Positions 1 to 12,439 of a stretch of 64,000 nt of DNA are shown here, piece after piece (position 1 is the first letter of the stretch; every line of letters begins with the position of its first letter). Made by a program: the position numbers and the translations under genes. Origin of the DNA: Protea cynaroides (lineage: Eukaryota; Streptophyta; Magnoliopsida; Proteales; Proteaceae); the NCBI GenBank assembly GCA_028583415.1, contig CM053267.1:27824902-27888901 (forward strand), in the 5' to 3' direction. The notes under the pieces were generated by a model. It made no database searches, was not told the DNA's origin, and was given only the letters and a program-made list of their open reading frames with translations.

Positions 1-2979
1 TCAACGACCCAGATGCACTACTCTCCAACTGGAACAGAACAGATGATACTCCGTGTAACTGGTACGGCATCCAATGTGATCCAGTTACCGGTTCCGTCTA
101 CTCCATCGACCTTTCAAACACCAACCTAGCTGGTCCCTTCCCTACCCTCCTCTGCAATCTCCAGAATCTCTCCTTCATCTCTCTATTCAACAATTTTATC
201 AACTCTTCCCTCCCTGAAGAGATCTCTGCTTGTGTGAATCTCCAGCATCTTAACCTTGCCCAGAACCTCTTAATGGGTCCCCTTCCCTCTTCCCTCTCCG
301 ACATCCCAAATCTTCTCCACCTCGACCTCGCTAGAAACAACTTCTCAGCCGATATTCCGGCGAGTCTTGGCCGATTCCCCAAGCTCGAGGTGCTGTCACT
401 CGTCGGAAACCTCTTCAATGGAACGATTCCATCGTTCCTTGGTAACATTTCTACACTGAAACAGCTCAACTTGTCTTCCAACCCATTTGCTCCGAGTCAA
501 ATCCCACCGGAACTTGGTAATTTGACTCATCTGGAAGTACTCCGGTTGACTCAATGTAATCTGGTGGGTCAGATTCCAGACTCGCTCGGCGGGCTCCAGA
601 GTTTGCTCGACTTGGAACTTGCGATTAACTATCTTCATGGTCCGATACTCAAGTGGATGACTAATCTTTCTAGTGTTGTACAGATTGAGCTGTACAACAA
701 TTCATTGTCCGGTGGATTCCCTGTTGGGATGTCAAATTTGAAGGCATTGAGGAGATTGGATGTTTCGATGAACGACTTAAACGGCACAATTGCAGACGAG
801 TTGTGCGCTTTATCTCTAGAAGTGCTTGACTTGTATGAAAATCGACTGGAAGGAACGTTGCCTGAAAGCATCTCCAAGTCTCCGAATTTATATCGATTGT
901 GGCTATCCGATAACCAGCTTACAGGAGAATTGCCCAAAGAACTTGGGACGAAATCCCCGTTGAAATCCATTGATGTATCAAATAATCGGTTTTCCAGCAA
1001 CATACCAGCAAATTTGTGCGCCAAAGGTTCTCTGGTATGGCTTTTTTTGTTCTCTAATATGTTTACTGGGCAGATTCCTGAAAGCCTTGGTCATTGTTCG
1101 AGCTTGAATGAAGTTGGAATGATGGGTAATCAGCTATCGGGTAAGGTTCCACCAGCTTTCTGGGGACTGCCTCGTGTTTATCTGCTTGACCTTGCTAGGA
1201 ATTTGTTCTCTGGTGAGATATCAAGGAAAATACAGAAGGCCTCTAATCTCTCCGTGTTGCTCATATCGGAAAATCGGTTCACAGGAAACATACCAGATGA
1301 AATTGGATTATTAGAGAATCTTGTTAAGTTTTCTGGTAGTGATAACCAGTTTACTGGGTCTCTCCCTGCATCATTGATGAAGCTCACTCGGCTCACCATG
1401 CTTGATCTTCACAATAACGTGCTTTCCGGTGAACTTCCATCCGGATTCCGGGCATTAAATGAGCTTAATGGGCTCAACCTTGCCAATAATGAGCTGTCTG
1501 GGAAAATCCCAGCTGAAATTGGGAGCTTGCCTGTGCTTGGTTATTTTGATCTCTCGGGAAATATCTTCTCTGGGAATATCCCACCTGAATTGCAGAGTTT
1601 GAAGTTGGTCAAATTCAATTTGTCAAACAACCACCTCTCTGGAAACCTACCTCCTCTTTATAACAAAGAAATTTATAGGGATAGCTTCTTAGGCAATCCG
1701 GGCTTGTGTGGTGATCTATCGGATCTTTGTCCTAGGGGTAGTAATAAAGCTAAGAACCAAGGTTTTGTCTGGCTTCTTCGATCAATCTTTGTACTTGCTG
1801 GTCTGGTCTTCATTGTTGGGGTTGGGTGGATCTACTCCAAGTACAGGAATTCCAAAAAAGTGAATAATGGTAATGATAAATCAAAGTGGACATTGACTTC
1901 CTTCCATAGACTGGATTTCAATGAACACGAGATTCTGGATTGCCTAGATGAAGATAACGTGATTGGTAGTGGAGCTTCTGGGAAGACCTATAGGGCTATA
2001 CTCAGTAATGGAGAGGTAGTTGCTGTGAAGAAGCTTTGTGGAGAAGCACACAACAATGGCTTTGAGACAGAGGTAGAGATACTGGGGAAGATCCGCCACA
2101 AAAATATTATCAAACTATGGTGTTGCTGGACTACCCAAGACTGCAAGCTTCTTGTATATGAGTATATGCCAAATGGAAGCTTGGGAGATATGCTTCATAG
2201 CAACATCGGACACTTGTTGGAATGGCCGATAAGATATAAGATTGCAATGGATGTGGCTGAGGGGCTTTCCTATCTGCATCACGATTGTGTCCCTTCCATT
2301 GTTCACAGAGATGTGAAATCAAAGAATATCTTGTTGGATGGGGAGTTTGGTGCACGGGTGGCTGACTTCGGGGTTGCCAAGGTGGTTGACATGGTTGGGG
2401 AGGGACAACAATCCATGTCTGTGATCGTTGGTTCATTTGGTTACATTGCTCCAGGTTCGTGAAACTAATTCTTTGATCTCTACTGCTCGTTTTCTTTGTT
2501 ATCTTGCATTAAAATGAATTGAATGCTGTTTAAATTCAATCAAGAAGCTAGTATTTTTCCTTTGTAGGTAGATTATCAATTAGTCAACTGTGCTTAACTT
2601 TAGAATTGCTGATTTTACACTGTTGATAGCTGAACTTGTTGTTATCCAATTTGATGCAGAATATGCATATACTCTCCATGTGAATGAGAAGAGTGACATA
2701 TACAGTTTTGGAGTGGTCATTCTAGAGTTGGTGACAGGGAGACTCCCCGTGGATCCTGAGTTTGGGGAGACGGATCTGGTGAGGTGGGTCTGTACGACCT
2801 TGGATCAGAGAGGAGTTGATCATGTGCTTGATGCAAATTTAGACTCCTATTTCAAGGAAAAGATCTCCAAGGTTCTCAATATTGGTCTCCTCTGCACCAG
2901 GCCACTTCCCATAAACCGCCCCTCAATGCGAAGGGTGGTGAAGATGTTGCAGGAGGTGGGTTTAGAGGCCTCCGAGTAG
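1..2979 (+). CDS. HSL1: HAESA/HSL1-like LRR receptor-like kinase, 5'-partial
   Basis: The frame is open from base 3, before any ATG, so the signal peptide and the first 30-odd residues lie outside the window. The protein begins in the LRR N-cap (DPDALLSNWN, then a C-x6-C cap) and runs through about 20 plant-type LRRs with the LxGxIP signature. A C-terminal cap (NPGLCGDLSDLC) and one membrane helix (about 1770-1830) follow. The Ser/Thr kinase has GSGASGKTY loop, VAVKK lysine, HRDVKSKN catalytic loop, DFG and GYIAPEY. Exon 1 ends at 2454 and exon 2 starts at 2660; the GT-AG intron 2455-2659 splits the Glu of APE, and splicing restores the frame to TAG at 2977-2979. Family knowledge: HAESA/HSL kinases sit in the plasma membrane and perceive IDA-type peptides in organ abscission and related programmes. 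Odd points: Thr replaces the usual Val of the glycine loop, a short stretch after VAVKKL is missing compared with HSL1, and the protein stops soon after the kinase domain without the usual acidic tail. The HSL1 assignment rather than HAESA itself is inference. Confidence 0.9.
2455..2659 (+). other. Intron of the HSL1-like kinase gene
   Basis: The donor reads ccag/gttcgt and the acceptor gatgcag/aatatg. The 205-bp interval is AT-rich and contains in-frame stops. Removing it joins GYIAP to EYAYTL, the conserved activation-segment sequence, which supports the boundaries directly. Confidence 0.92.
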
Positions 2980-5392
2980 TATACTATATGTAGTATAATA
3001 ATGTAGGTCATAACCTGTATGTAGCATAACAGTGTAGGTCATAACCTATAACTAGTTGGACCGGTTGAGATATTATGTTATAACCGGTAGTAGTCAGTCA
3101 GTGACAGTATAATAGCACATGTGTAACAGATCGATGAATTCAATCGAGATTTTATTCTTTTCTTCTTTATTGTCTTTATTGTCTCTGTTCTTCATACAAC
3201 TATGGATAGGGAAACCTCAAACAAAAGAGACATATTTTAAAGCGACTGAAACCCAATGTATGAGGCTACATGCTTTTACCAAAAAAAAAAATAGGCTACA
3301 TGCGAGTGATCTTCAACTATCGGATCCCTCACTGGGCAACTCAACCGCTAGAAGATTTGAATCAACATTTACAGTACAACCGGTTGCTAGTTTTTCTTAA
3401 ACTCTCTGTGACTGAAGAGCATTTTTTTTTTCATTATTTTGGTCTGTCTTCCTCGTTTTGTTTCTTCTTGACCTCTCAATAAGGTTGCATTATTATCATC
3501 AGTTTTTAAAGTGTCTATACTTGACATGGATTGTCTACCATATAACTCAGCTAGATCAACCCCATCTAAAACTCATTAAGAAAATGCTTTAAAATTTATT
3601 TAAGTGAGGGGATATTGGATTTAGGGGAGAGGTTTTCTATTATGGGAAGTAAGAAGTCAAGGGATAGGATTACATGAGTGGATATTATTGGAATGAACTT
3701 CATAAATAAGGGTAGGGTTTTGTTCACTTTTGAAGGTGAGTGTCAGTAGACTAAATGCCTAGTGGATATTATCACCATTCTACTCTCTGAAATCATCTTC
3801 ATTGTGTTGTTCTGCACTTCAATGATGGTGCAGTTTCAGAGTGGATGTCCTTGCTTCTACCTTTGGCTGTGGAGAGGGGAACTTGTATAATTACGAATAT
3901 GGGTGCAAGTAAGAAACCAACAACATCAAATCATTAGGCAATCTCCAAAATATTGATAGACCTGTATGCACTGACATGCTGTATTTTGTTTATCAATGCA
4001 TTAATCTAATTGTGGAAAGTGGACCCACTTGGTGCATAGAAAGAAGTCTTCAATGTAGCCACAAATTTCTTCAATGTAGCCACAAATTTGGGGCTTCATT
4101 TAACCGTGGCTGTGGCATATGAGGTTGCTCTAACAAAATTAGGTATCGCCTTATGTTCCATGAAGAATATTTTCTTGTCTTAAAACTGAAGGATACTAAA
4201 CTAAACCCTTTTATTTTTCGTACTGTGTGCCAACTAGCACTTGTTGATGTCATTTTTAATACCTAGACTAAGATATTTAAACTTGTTATATTAGTAAAAT
4301 ATGTCGCTTTCTTGTTATACAACATCCTTAAGGTTTACAGAGTGCCTTTTCCACTTTGTTCACATATTTCAGGCTCAAGGTCCTTCCTTGCCTCAGGAGT
4401 TGTAAGAATGCCGTACTCTTAGACAACTTCTAATGTTAGCACTTCATTTTCTTCAAAGGTAAGCAATGGCTGTGGCATATGAGAAGTTTTTTTTTTTTTT
4501 TTTTTTTTTTTTGGGTATTAAAACTAATAGCAATTTATAAAAAACTCTAAAACCAGAACAGGAGACACAAGATTCAGGAGCTCCTCCAGGATGGTGATTT
4601 CCTTTTCTATAAAAACTCTCCTAAATCTGGTCCTGGTATCATTGTTCATAAACGTTAATGGATTGCAGCAAAAGAATGCTAAATCATATCAAATGGAGGC
4701 AATGAAGCTGAAGCAAAGGAGTAGCAGAGGTAAGCAATGGAAGGGTAGGGGGTCATTGTGTATTGGAAAGGGTGGTTGCAAGATGGAATTGTTGAAGAAA
4801 ATCCTAAAGTGAAGAATCAAATAAAACATGGTCAGCAAGTTAGGGGGATAAGAATTATTGTAAAACTGAAAATATATTCCACTTTTCCTAAGCCACATTA
4901 ACAAGGAACAATTATTCAATGAAAAAGCAAAAGCCAAAGCAAGCAAAATCACTTAGCATGAGGAGAAAGAGAGAACAGAAACTTGTCCCTTGGTTGCAAG
5001 AAATCTTCAAAAGTTCAATTGATTCTTATTCAACACTGACGTCAAGAATTTTCCAATGGAAATCAAAAAGCAAAGAAGTCTTATTAAGGCAATAACATCA
5101 CTTTATTCTATGCTACAAAGAGATTTGTTATTTTGACTGTTGAAAAGGCAAATAGCACCATCTACATAAGGGGCCATTCTACTTGACACTAACTCCAAAA
5201 GGGGCACTGAAAATAGAGGTATAATGAGAAACTTGTAAATAAAGAGTAAGATGATAACTTTGTAAATAAAGAGAGGGTTTATGCGGATCTAATGGACACC
5301 AGGGTATGGATGTCAATTAAGCATCGATACCAACCCAGTGTCAACCAGAAAAACCCCCTACATAAGGTCCTTTTCTTCATCACTTCTTTGAG
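2980..5392. other. Spacer downstream of the kinase gene
   Basis: I see no convincing gene. It contains an imperfect repeat of gtaggtcataacct near 3003-3050, probably in the kinase 3' UTR. A 21-bp unit is tandemly duplicated at 4048-4068 and 4069-4089. A T-run lies at about 4487-4512. Short ORFs here lack recognisable motifs. Confidence 0.6.
4048..4089. repeat. Perfect 21-bp tandem duplication
   Basis: The unit cttcaatgtagccacaaatt plus one t occurs twice head to tail without mismatch. It looks like a recent local slippage duplication. Confidence 0.9.
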
Positions 5393-5612
5393 ATAAAGAT
5401 ACCATTGTTAGGATTAAAATTTGAGATAAATGAAGTGGTGGAAATGGCCTCCCCCTACCTTATTTAAGAACATTGGTCTTATGTATTTTCCATTGTTAGG
5501 ATTAAAGAGAGGATCATATCATCATAAAGATACCATTGTTAAGATTAAAGTTTGAGATAAATGGAGTGGTGGAAATGGCCTCCCTCTACTTTATTTAAGA
5601 ACATTGATCTCG
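5393..5612. repeat. Duplicated 88-bp segment, offset 131 bp
   Basis: The segment starting ataaagataccattgtta at about 5393-5480 recurs at about 5524-5611 with a few substitutions. About 43 bp of unrelated sequence separates the copies. No coding signature is present. Confidence 0.85.
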
Positions 5613-5690
5613 ACCAATTCTGGTGACTTTGGACTGTCCCAGTAGGATAAGAATCAGTTTTATTAGAGACCGATCCCAATCTTGAAACCA

Positions 5691-5692
<2 letters not shown>

Positions 5693-5779
<87 letters not shown>
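5693..5779. repeat. Compound (TG)n(AG)n microsatellite
   Basis: About 24 TG units run directly into about 20 AG units. The ORF that reads through it in the other strand is only a product of the dinucleotide repeat. Confidence 0.97.
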
Positions 5780-5782
<3 letters not shown>

Positions 5783-6371
5783 ATCATTTTATATAACCTA
5801 TCTACTAAAACATAAAATTGGGTGCAGTTTGTTAATTAAACTGATGAATTAAGTTGTACTATTCGTTTCATACATGTCTTATTCCTAAAAGTTACTTTAA
5901 ATGTAGAAATGGATTTGCGAAAGATAATTTGAATGCAACATATTATTTTGTCCATCACAAGAAAATATACATATTTTTAATGTATACATGTGAGATGACC
6001 ATATTATACCTCATTGAAATAAGAAACTTATTATTCTAAAAAGTAAAAATAAAAAATAAAAAATAAAAATAAAAATAAAATGTAAATTACAATTTCATTT
6101 TCACCAACTTTGGTTACAATAAGATTTTCCTAACATTAAAACAGTTCTTAATGAGTTTTTTTTTTTATTCAATCTTTATATGTTCTCTAAATTTTCATTA
6201 CTCGTGAACTTGCGAATGTCCCATAGGCAAGTTTAAGGACGAATTCCAAAACCCAAGCCTAGGATAAAACAAAGCCCATTGGGCGACATTGTGAGCAAGC
6301 ATATTTGTTCCAATACAAACGTAGACAAAAAGGTTAAAACCTGAGGCTTCAAGACGTCGAACAGAGAGTAG

Positions 6372-6815
6372 CTACAACAATTCCTATTTTTAGCTATGGT
6401 ATATTACCGTAACTAAATCTGTATTTCCGTAGCTAAAAGAAATAGTAACGGTAGCAATAACCATCGCTATGTCGTGGTTATAAATCCCGTGTCTAACATT
6501 TGGTGATGGCAATTGCACAAAGTCTACGAAAATGTTTAGCGATGGTATATTAACTGTCGTTGCCTAATTAAAGTTTTTAGCTATAGCTTATGCATTGCGG
6601 TCACCAATTGTCAATCTTTAGCTATGGCAATATACCATAGCCTAATATGTGGTTTTAGTGACTGAAATAATGTTGCCACCGCCTAATAATATATTAGCCA
6701 CGGTTATAAGGCCGTCGCTAAAAATATCTATAAGGGACAATACAACGTCCTAGAAATTGTACCAAATATTATTAGCGACATAAATATTTACCGTCGCCAA
6801 AAAGTGTTAATAATT
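6372..6815. repeat. Left subterminal repeat region of the 13.6-kb CACTA element
   Basis: Short inverted units such as tttagctatggtatattaccgt and ccgtagctaaa recur many times in both orientations. In CACTA elements such clusters are binding sites for the accessory transposition protein. The cluster ends near ccgtcgccaaaaa at about 6800. Confidence 0.75.
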
Positions 6816-8374
6816 TTTTTTTATAATTATTATTTTTAAACCTGTAATTATATCAATACATTTTACTCATTTCATAAATTAATTATCATTACATATCCAT
6901 GTGACAAAAAATCATTTCTTTTCATTTAACTTTAAAAAAATATAATACAATGTCAAAATTATATAAACATTTAAATACATTTCAAAAATTCATTGTTTCT
7001 CTTGTTATCTTCCTTTGTTGCCTGGTGTCTATATAGCTCCCTGAATTATTAAATTGTTGATCACTTCACCATTGGAGTCCCTAAATCTGTTGCTTCTATC
7101 CTTTAGCATTTTTGAGTCTATCCCGAATGGCCTCTGCAAACCAAAATTGAATTTAATAAGCAAGAACTCCAGAAAAAATCAATATCAACACTTCAGCAAA
7201 ATTCAATACATGAGGTGGATGAAGCAAGGATACTCGGTAGTCAATGGTTGTTGGGTACTGCAGTTCTGCTTATTCTCATATCATGTTGAAGCAAAATTCA
7301 ATACATTTTTTTTAAAATCATTAATGGACCTGAATCTCGATTTGCAAAATACAAGTCAGATACTCGGTAGAATTGGAGATGCTCAATGGTTCTTACCACC
7401 TCCCACATCTATACAAATCATAATACCCAAATCTTAGGTAAAGTAAAAAAAAAATTCACTTACAGCCATTACTTCAGTATTGTTTTCAGTGATGGACACA
7501 ATTTTCACTCATCAAGAACTTGTTTAGAAGTTTTACAATAGCATTTAGGAAGGACATATATAAACATGTAGGGAGTTCAGTTTTGTTCGTCCATGTAAAC
7601 GAAAATCACCAAAGAGGAAAATGCAATACATTAGAAGGCATTATTGGTGTTTCTTTGTCAGTCACCCAGGAATGAAGCGAGCACTTCAGGTTGCCCGGCT
7701 AATTGACTAAGAACATGAAACTAAGAGAACTCCGAAGTTCATGTAACTAGATGCTTGATCATGCATTTTTTGGACTGAAAGTTAGCAGCTGGAGAACTTT
7801 AATATTAATTACATAAGAATGACAACTTCTGCAGCCAACATAAATTTACTAAACTCACTCCATCTCTCAAAAAGAATTTCCATATGGGTCAGATATTGAT
7901 GCAAAGCAGAGCAAGGATAATGTTTCTTATTCATGCCAAACAAGCTACAAACCCAAGATACAGAATGTGCAGTACAGAGATAGGAAGCCTTGAAACAGAA
8001 TGAGTTCATAGATTAATATGTGAAACAGGATTGCAACTTCTCATTTCCAAAAACCCATGGCATGGATATGGATTAGGCCTTCCAATATCTAGTTAACATG
8101 AATAAACTTCTTAGCTATTAAACAAAAAAAAGAGAGGCACTACTTGTGAAATTTATATCTGGCTAAAGTTAATCAAACATCCAACTATACATAAAAAATT
8201 TATCTATTAAAAAATGTTATTTTTTAATTGGTTTTTGAACATGCATACTGCCGACATTAACAAAAGCAATCACTACTGGAATCAGAAACATGGAATCTAT
8301 CTTGCAGTATCTTATACAGTAACATTTGCATAGAGGTGACTCCAGCAAATGTACAAACACCCAACACCTGACAC
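6816..8374. other. CACTA interior without recognisable gene
   Basis: AT-rich sequence. Two ORFs of 66 and 127 codons (7809-8009 minus, 7054-7437 plus) have no motif I recognise. The 3' exons of the neighbouring pirin fragment would be expected here on the minus strand but I could not identify them. Confidence 0.5.
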
Positions 8375-9158
8375 CCATGCATTCTCCTGCTATGATTTGA
8401 CATCAACCCCACCTTTCTCTGCTCTACTGATGTCTTTCTTTTTAATGATTGAGTTTGGTTTTAGACACTGAATGTGGATCTACTAAAAAATATAAAATGC
8501 CACAAAGAACAGAAAGAAAATTGACATTAGCTAATGGAATCTTTAACTTACATTTTGTCTTTAAATGCCAAATTGATCCAAAGCTGTAACCCCCTGTTGA
8601 TCCCTTCACTAACAGGCATCTTTGAATGAACTATACCCCAACCAGCAGTCATCCACTGAAGAACAGAACGTGACAACAACAAAGATTGAGACTCATACAT
8701 TAAAATTTATTTCAAGGAGAGTTCTTATAAGTAATTAACCAGAATCAATACCTGTACATCACCAGTACTGATTGTGCCCTTGTTTCCTGCAAAATTTTGA
8801 TGAGTGAAAGTTCCATGCAATCCAAAAAAGCCACCAATTTAGTCATTAATAATCCGAACCCTTTGTTTCCTGCAAAATTTTGATGAGTTAAAGCTCCATG
8901 CAATCCAAAAAAGCCACCAATTAAGTCATTAATAATCCAAACCCGACACAAACACATTTTCAGAAATGAATCAAGAACTAAGAAATCATACCTACTGAAG
9001 TGAACAGGAACTAAATTAACAACTGAAGTGAAGAATAGAGAACATATGTATCAAGGTATCAAAATTAAAGGACTAAGGACACTAATTAAGGAGATTCTCA
9101 AGCCTCTATGAGGATGATCAGGGAATCCAGCAAGAACAGTAACCGCAGAACCAACCAG
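8375..9158 (-). pseudogene. Pirin gene fragment captured inside the CACTA element
   Basis: Minus-strand exons of a plant pirin (cupin-fold, iron-binding nuclear protein family) can be read in order. 9102-9158 encodes AGFPDHPHRG, which includes the metal-binding His motif. About 8752-8860 encodes THQNFAGNKGTISTGDVQ and ends at a gt donor. 8552-8655 encodes WMTAGWGIVHSKMP and GLQLWINLAFKDKM, bounded by an ag acceptor and a gtaag donor that splits the Met codon. About 8375-8445 encodes KDISRAEKGGVDVK followed after a frameshift by IAGECMG. Introns are retained, so the copy came from genomic DNA and not from mRNA. It is broken: the frame is lost after HPHRG, an 83-bp duplication sits in the second exon, and a further frameshift lies in the last piece. 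The N-terminal start and C-terminal cupin domain were not found. Confidence 0.85.
8780..8945. repeat. 83-bp tandem duplication inside the pirin exon fragment
   Basis: Two copies, about 8780-8862 and 8863-8945, differ at a handful of positions. Both contain the THQNFAGNKG-coding stretch. The duplicate breaks the exon frame. Confidence 0.88.
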
Positions 9159-9789
9159 CCAAATAACTTTATGAGATTCAATATATTCCGAAAGGAAATA
9201 AATAAAAGAATAACTGAATCAAAGTAGAAAGGAAAACCTAAAAACAAACACATCCAACAAGAGGAATGGATCCAAACGCCTCAATTCCATACAGAAACCA
9301 AAAACCCCACATAAACAATACTGGTAGTTAGCATCCACAAAATGAGAAAATGATCAAACTACGAACATGGAAACATCTTTGGGCACACACCAAATCCTAA
9401 AAGGATTTTTTTGTGGGGGGCGGGGGCACGCGGTTGATGACTGAATTAGACACAAAGGACTGAAGTCCTCAAACCTGATGAGATGCATTGTTACCTAATG
9501 CCATTAGAGAAACATAGCATAACAATAATATCAAGATTCACCACCATGTAATAATAACATAACAATAATATCAATCTTGTTGTAGTTGAGTCCTAAGTCC
9601 TCGATAATCTTCTTTGTTTCGTATAAACTTTTTGGCACCATATTCGGCTCAGGAAAGGCCACTCACAACACATCCAGCAACATTGAGAACGATTTATCGG
9701 TACAATTGTAGAGGGACTTTATATGATAAAGTTGAAGAATTAAAGACAACTTAGTAAACTTCACACAACCTGGATACAACTCCTTATTT

Positions 9790-10184
9790 GAGTCTTCCAA
9801 TAGTCGATCAAATTTATCAGCCTCTATTCACTCCTTCTATATGCTCATTTTTGACATTATCTTCAACTTCTTCATTTATATTACTTTCTCGCATCTTATT
9901 TAACATGGTACATGAAACATCATATGTTTCACCTTCAGTTCTCTCCACAATGTTATCGCGAGGAAGTGTACACGAAGATGAGCCTTCTCCATGGAAAGTC
10001 CATTTTTGTATAATTCCATTGAAATCCATCACATATCAGATGTTCTAAGACTTCATCTGCAGTCCTCCATAGTTGATTTATGCATTTTACACATGAGCAT
10101 AGGATCCGATCCCCTCTGCATGATGAACTAGAAAATGCATATTTCATGAATTTGTTAACCTCTAGTTTGTATTGTAAAGACAAC
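9790..10184 (-). pseudogene. TNP2-type CACTA transposase N-terminal remnant (transposase-associated domain)
   Basis: The minus strand encodes LEVNKFMKYAF, then GDRILCSCVKCIN, DEVLEHLICDGF and, after a 1-base frameshift, KWTFHGEG. The order Fxx(Y/F)A - CxCxxC - HL - GF - WxxHGE is the signature of the small domain that precedes the transposase proper in plant En/Spm TNP2 proteins. Only this part remains; the downstream catalytic region is not recognisable in 6.8-9.8 kb. The 5' side is cut by the LTR-like block starting at 10185. It lies in the same orientation as the pirin fragment, consistent with a single minus-strand transcription unit of the original element. Confidence 0.8.
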
Positions 10185-10639
10185 TGTAAGGACAAAGATG
10201 GAAATCTTTAGAAGTCGCCACCTAGATTTAGGTCTAGGACCTTAGAAATGTGAAATCTCACCCCAAGGTAAGACTTCGATTGACTCATGACCCTTAGATT
10301 GGAATTCTGGTCTATCAGAGATTGGGGAAGCGTCAAGTTACGGTTATGGGAAGGGGTTAGGCACCCAAACAGCCCGATCAAAATCGGTCTCCTATACCTT
10401 TCCTATGCTAGACTCTATTTGTTAAATTAAACCAAACCAAGTGGTTTGATATCATTGAACCGAATCTGTATCCATCAGATTGCCTACGTATTACGGATTT
10501 ATTCCGAAAATCAGGTTCACCATCGTAGTTCAGGTGTGATTAAAGTTTATGGATGTGATTTATGCTTGTGCATGATTAAGTTCTTTGTTCAAGATGAAAT
10601 TTATGCTTGAAAGGCTGTGAAATCCTATGGGTTAGGATC

Positions 10640-11575
10640 TGGATAGTCCATGTGGACTGATAGATAGTCCTAGTGGATCTAAGAATAACCCTATTTGGGT
10701 TGAAATATGGATAACCCTATCTGGGTTGAAATGGGAATGGATATCCTAGTGGACCTATGGATAGTCCGAGTGGACTAAGGTAAATATCCTAGTGGATCTA
10801 TGGATAGTCCAAGTGGACTAAGGTTTGGATAACCCTTTTTGGGTTAAAATATGGGGGGTATCCTAGTGGATCTATGGATAGTCCAAGTGGACTAAAGTGT
10901 GGATCCGAATTTGGGTTTCTCCCAAATAGCCTACGTATCTTAGGGTTTGCCCAAGGAATCAGAATCCGCGTAGTTCGGGATGGATAACCCTATTTGGGTC
11001 AAAATGTGAGTAAGTATCCTAGTGGATCTATGGATAGTCCGAGTGGACTAAGGTTTGGATAACCCTTTTTGGGTTGGAATATGGATAGATATCCTAGTGG
11101 ATCTAAGGATAATCCGAATGGACTAAATTGTAGATCCGAATTTGGGTTTCTCCCAAATGGCCTACGTATCCTAGGGTTTGACCTAGGAATCAGAATCCGC
11201 GTAGTTCGGGATTGGGTTGAAATGGATGGGTATCCTAGTGGATCCATGGGTAGTCCAAGTGGACTAAGGTGTGGATCCGAATTTAGGTTTCTCCCAAATA
11301 GCCTACGTATCCTAGGGTTTGACCTAGGAATCAGAATCCGCGTAGTTCGGGCATGATGGGTGGATATCCTATTGGATCTATGGATAGTCCAAGTGGACTA
11401 AGGTTTGGATAACCCCTTTTGGGTTGGAATATGGATAGATATCCTAGTGGATCTATGGATAGTCCGAGTGGACTAAGGTGTGGATCCGAATTTGGGATTC
11501 TCCCAAATGGCCTACGTATCCTAGGGTTTGCCCTAGGAATCAGAATCCGCGTAGTTCGGGATGGATAACCTGTTC
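10640..11575. repeat. Complex tandem array, units with gatagtcc-agtggactaag and gcctacgtatc
   Basis: Short units (tatcctagtggatctatgga, tagtccaagtggactaagg, tggataacccttttgggttg) are nested in a larger repeat that ends gaatccgcgtagttcggg, seen four times near 10960, 11200, 11340 and 11555. It is a higher-order tandem array. Confidence 0.88.
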
Positions 11576-12420
11576 TAGGTTAATGATTGAGAACCTATTC
11601 TAGGTTTAGGTTTAGGTTTTAGAACCTATTCTAGGTTTAGGGTTTAGAACCTATTCTAGGTTTAGGGTTTACCAAGGGGCAAATCGTCCTAAATTACCCT
11701 TTTCATTCTGAATTCTAATTTTGGAAGGTTTGACAAAGAATTCTCTTTCTTTATTAAGGTTTTATTATTCCCATTATGCCCTTCCCAAGAATGTGGGTGC
11801 CTAAATGGCACGTCCCCACGCCTAGATTGTCTTCTAGAAGTGTGCAGATATGGCAGTTTGACTAGGGTGTTGCATAAAATAAGTTATTGCCAAAAAATAG
11901 AATATTCTATCTAAATATGACACATAAAACATTTATGGCAAGAAATTCACATGCAGTAAGATTGTTTAAAAATCTTTCAAATATGGCATGTATTGCAAAT
12001 AAGGCAAGAGCCTACATGGCATGATCTAGTATGCTATTTTCTAAGCATGGCAAGACCCTAATTGCTATTTTCTTTCCATATTTCGGGTTTTCTACCCTAA
12101 TTGCTATTTTCTTTTCATTTTAGGGTTTTCTACCCTAATTGCTACTTTCTTTCCATTTTAGGGTTTTCTACCCTAATTATTATTTTATTTCCATTTTTTA
12201 GGGTTTTCCACCCTAATTGTTACATTCTTTCCATTTTAGGGTTTTCTACCCTACTTGTTATTTTATTTCTATTTTTTTAGGGTTTTCTACCCTAATTGTT
12301 ACATTCTTTCCATTTTAGGGTTTTCTATCCTAATTATTATTTTATTCCCATTTTTTAGGGTTTTCTACCCTAATTGTTACATTCTTTCCATTTTAGGGTT
12401 TTCTACCCTAATTATGGCAA
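11575..12420. repeat. Telomere-like TTTAGGG-containing tandem repeats
   Basis: First come about four units of gaacctattctaggtttagg (11575-11670). After a spacer, about nine units of roughly 40 bp follow (12070-12415), each with ttttagggttttctacccta and a pyrimidine-rich tail such as ttacattctttcc. Each unit pairs TTTAGGG with an inverted CCCTAAT. Confidence 0.88.
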
Positions 12421-12439
12421 TAAGCATCCAACTATGGCA

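Noticed and set aside
4486..4512. Poly-T as the tail of a reverse-inserted retroposon
   Set aside because: No gene or SINE/LINE sequence is recognisable next to it and no flanking duplication was seen.
11069..11356. ORFs with internal peptide repeats
   Set aside because: The DNA repeat array forces peptide repeats in both strands; not a gene.
10640..12420. CRISPR array
   Set aside because: Units are contiguous tandem repeats without unique spacers, in a eukaryotic genome.
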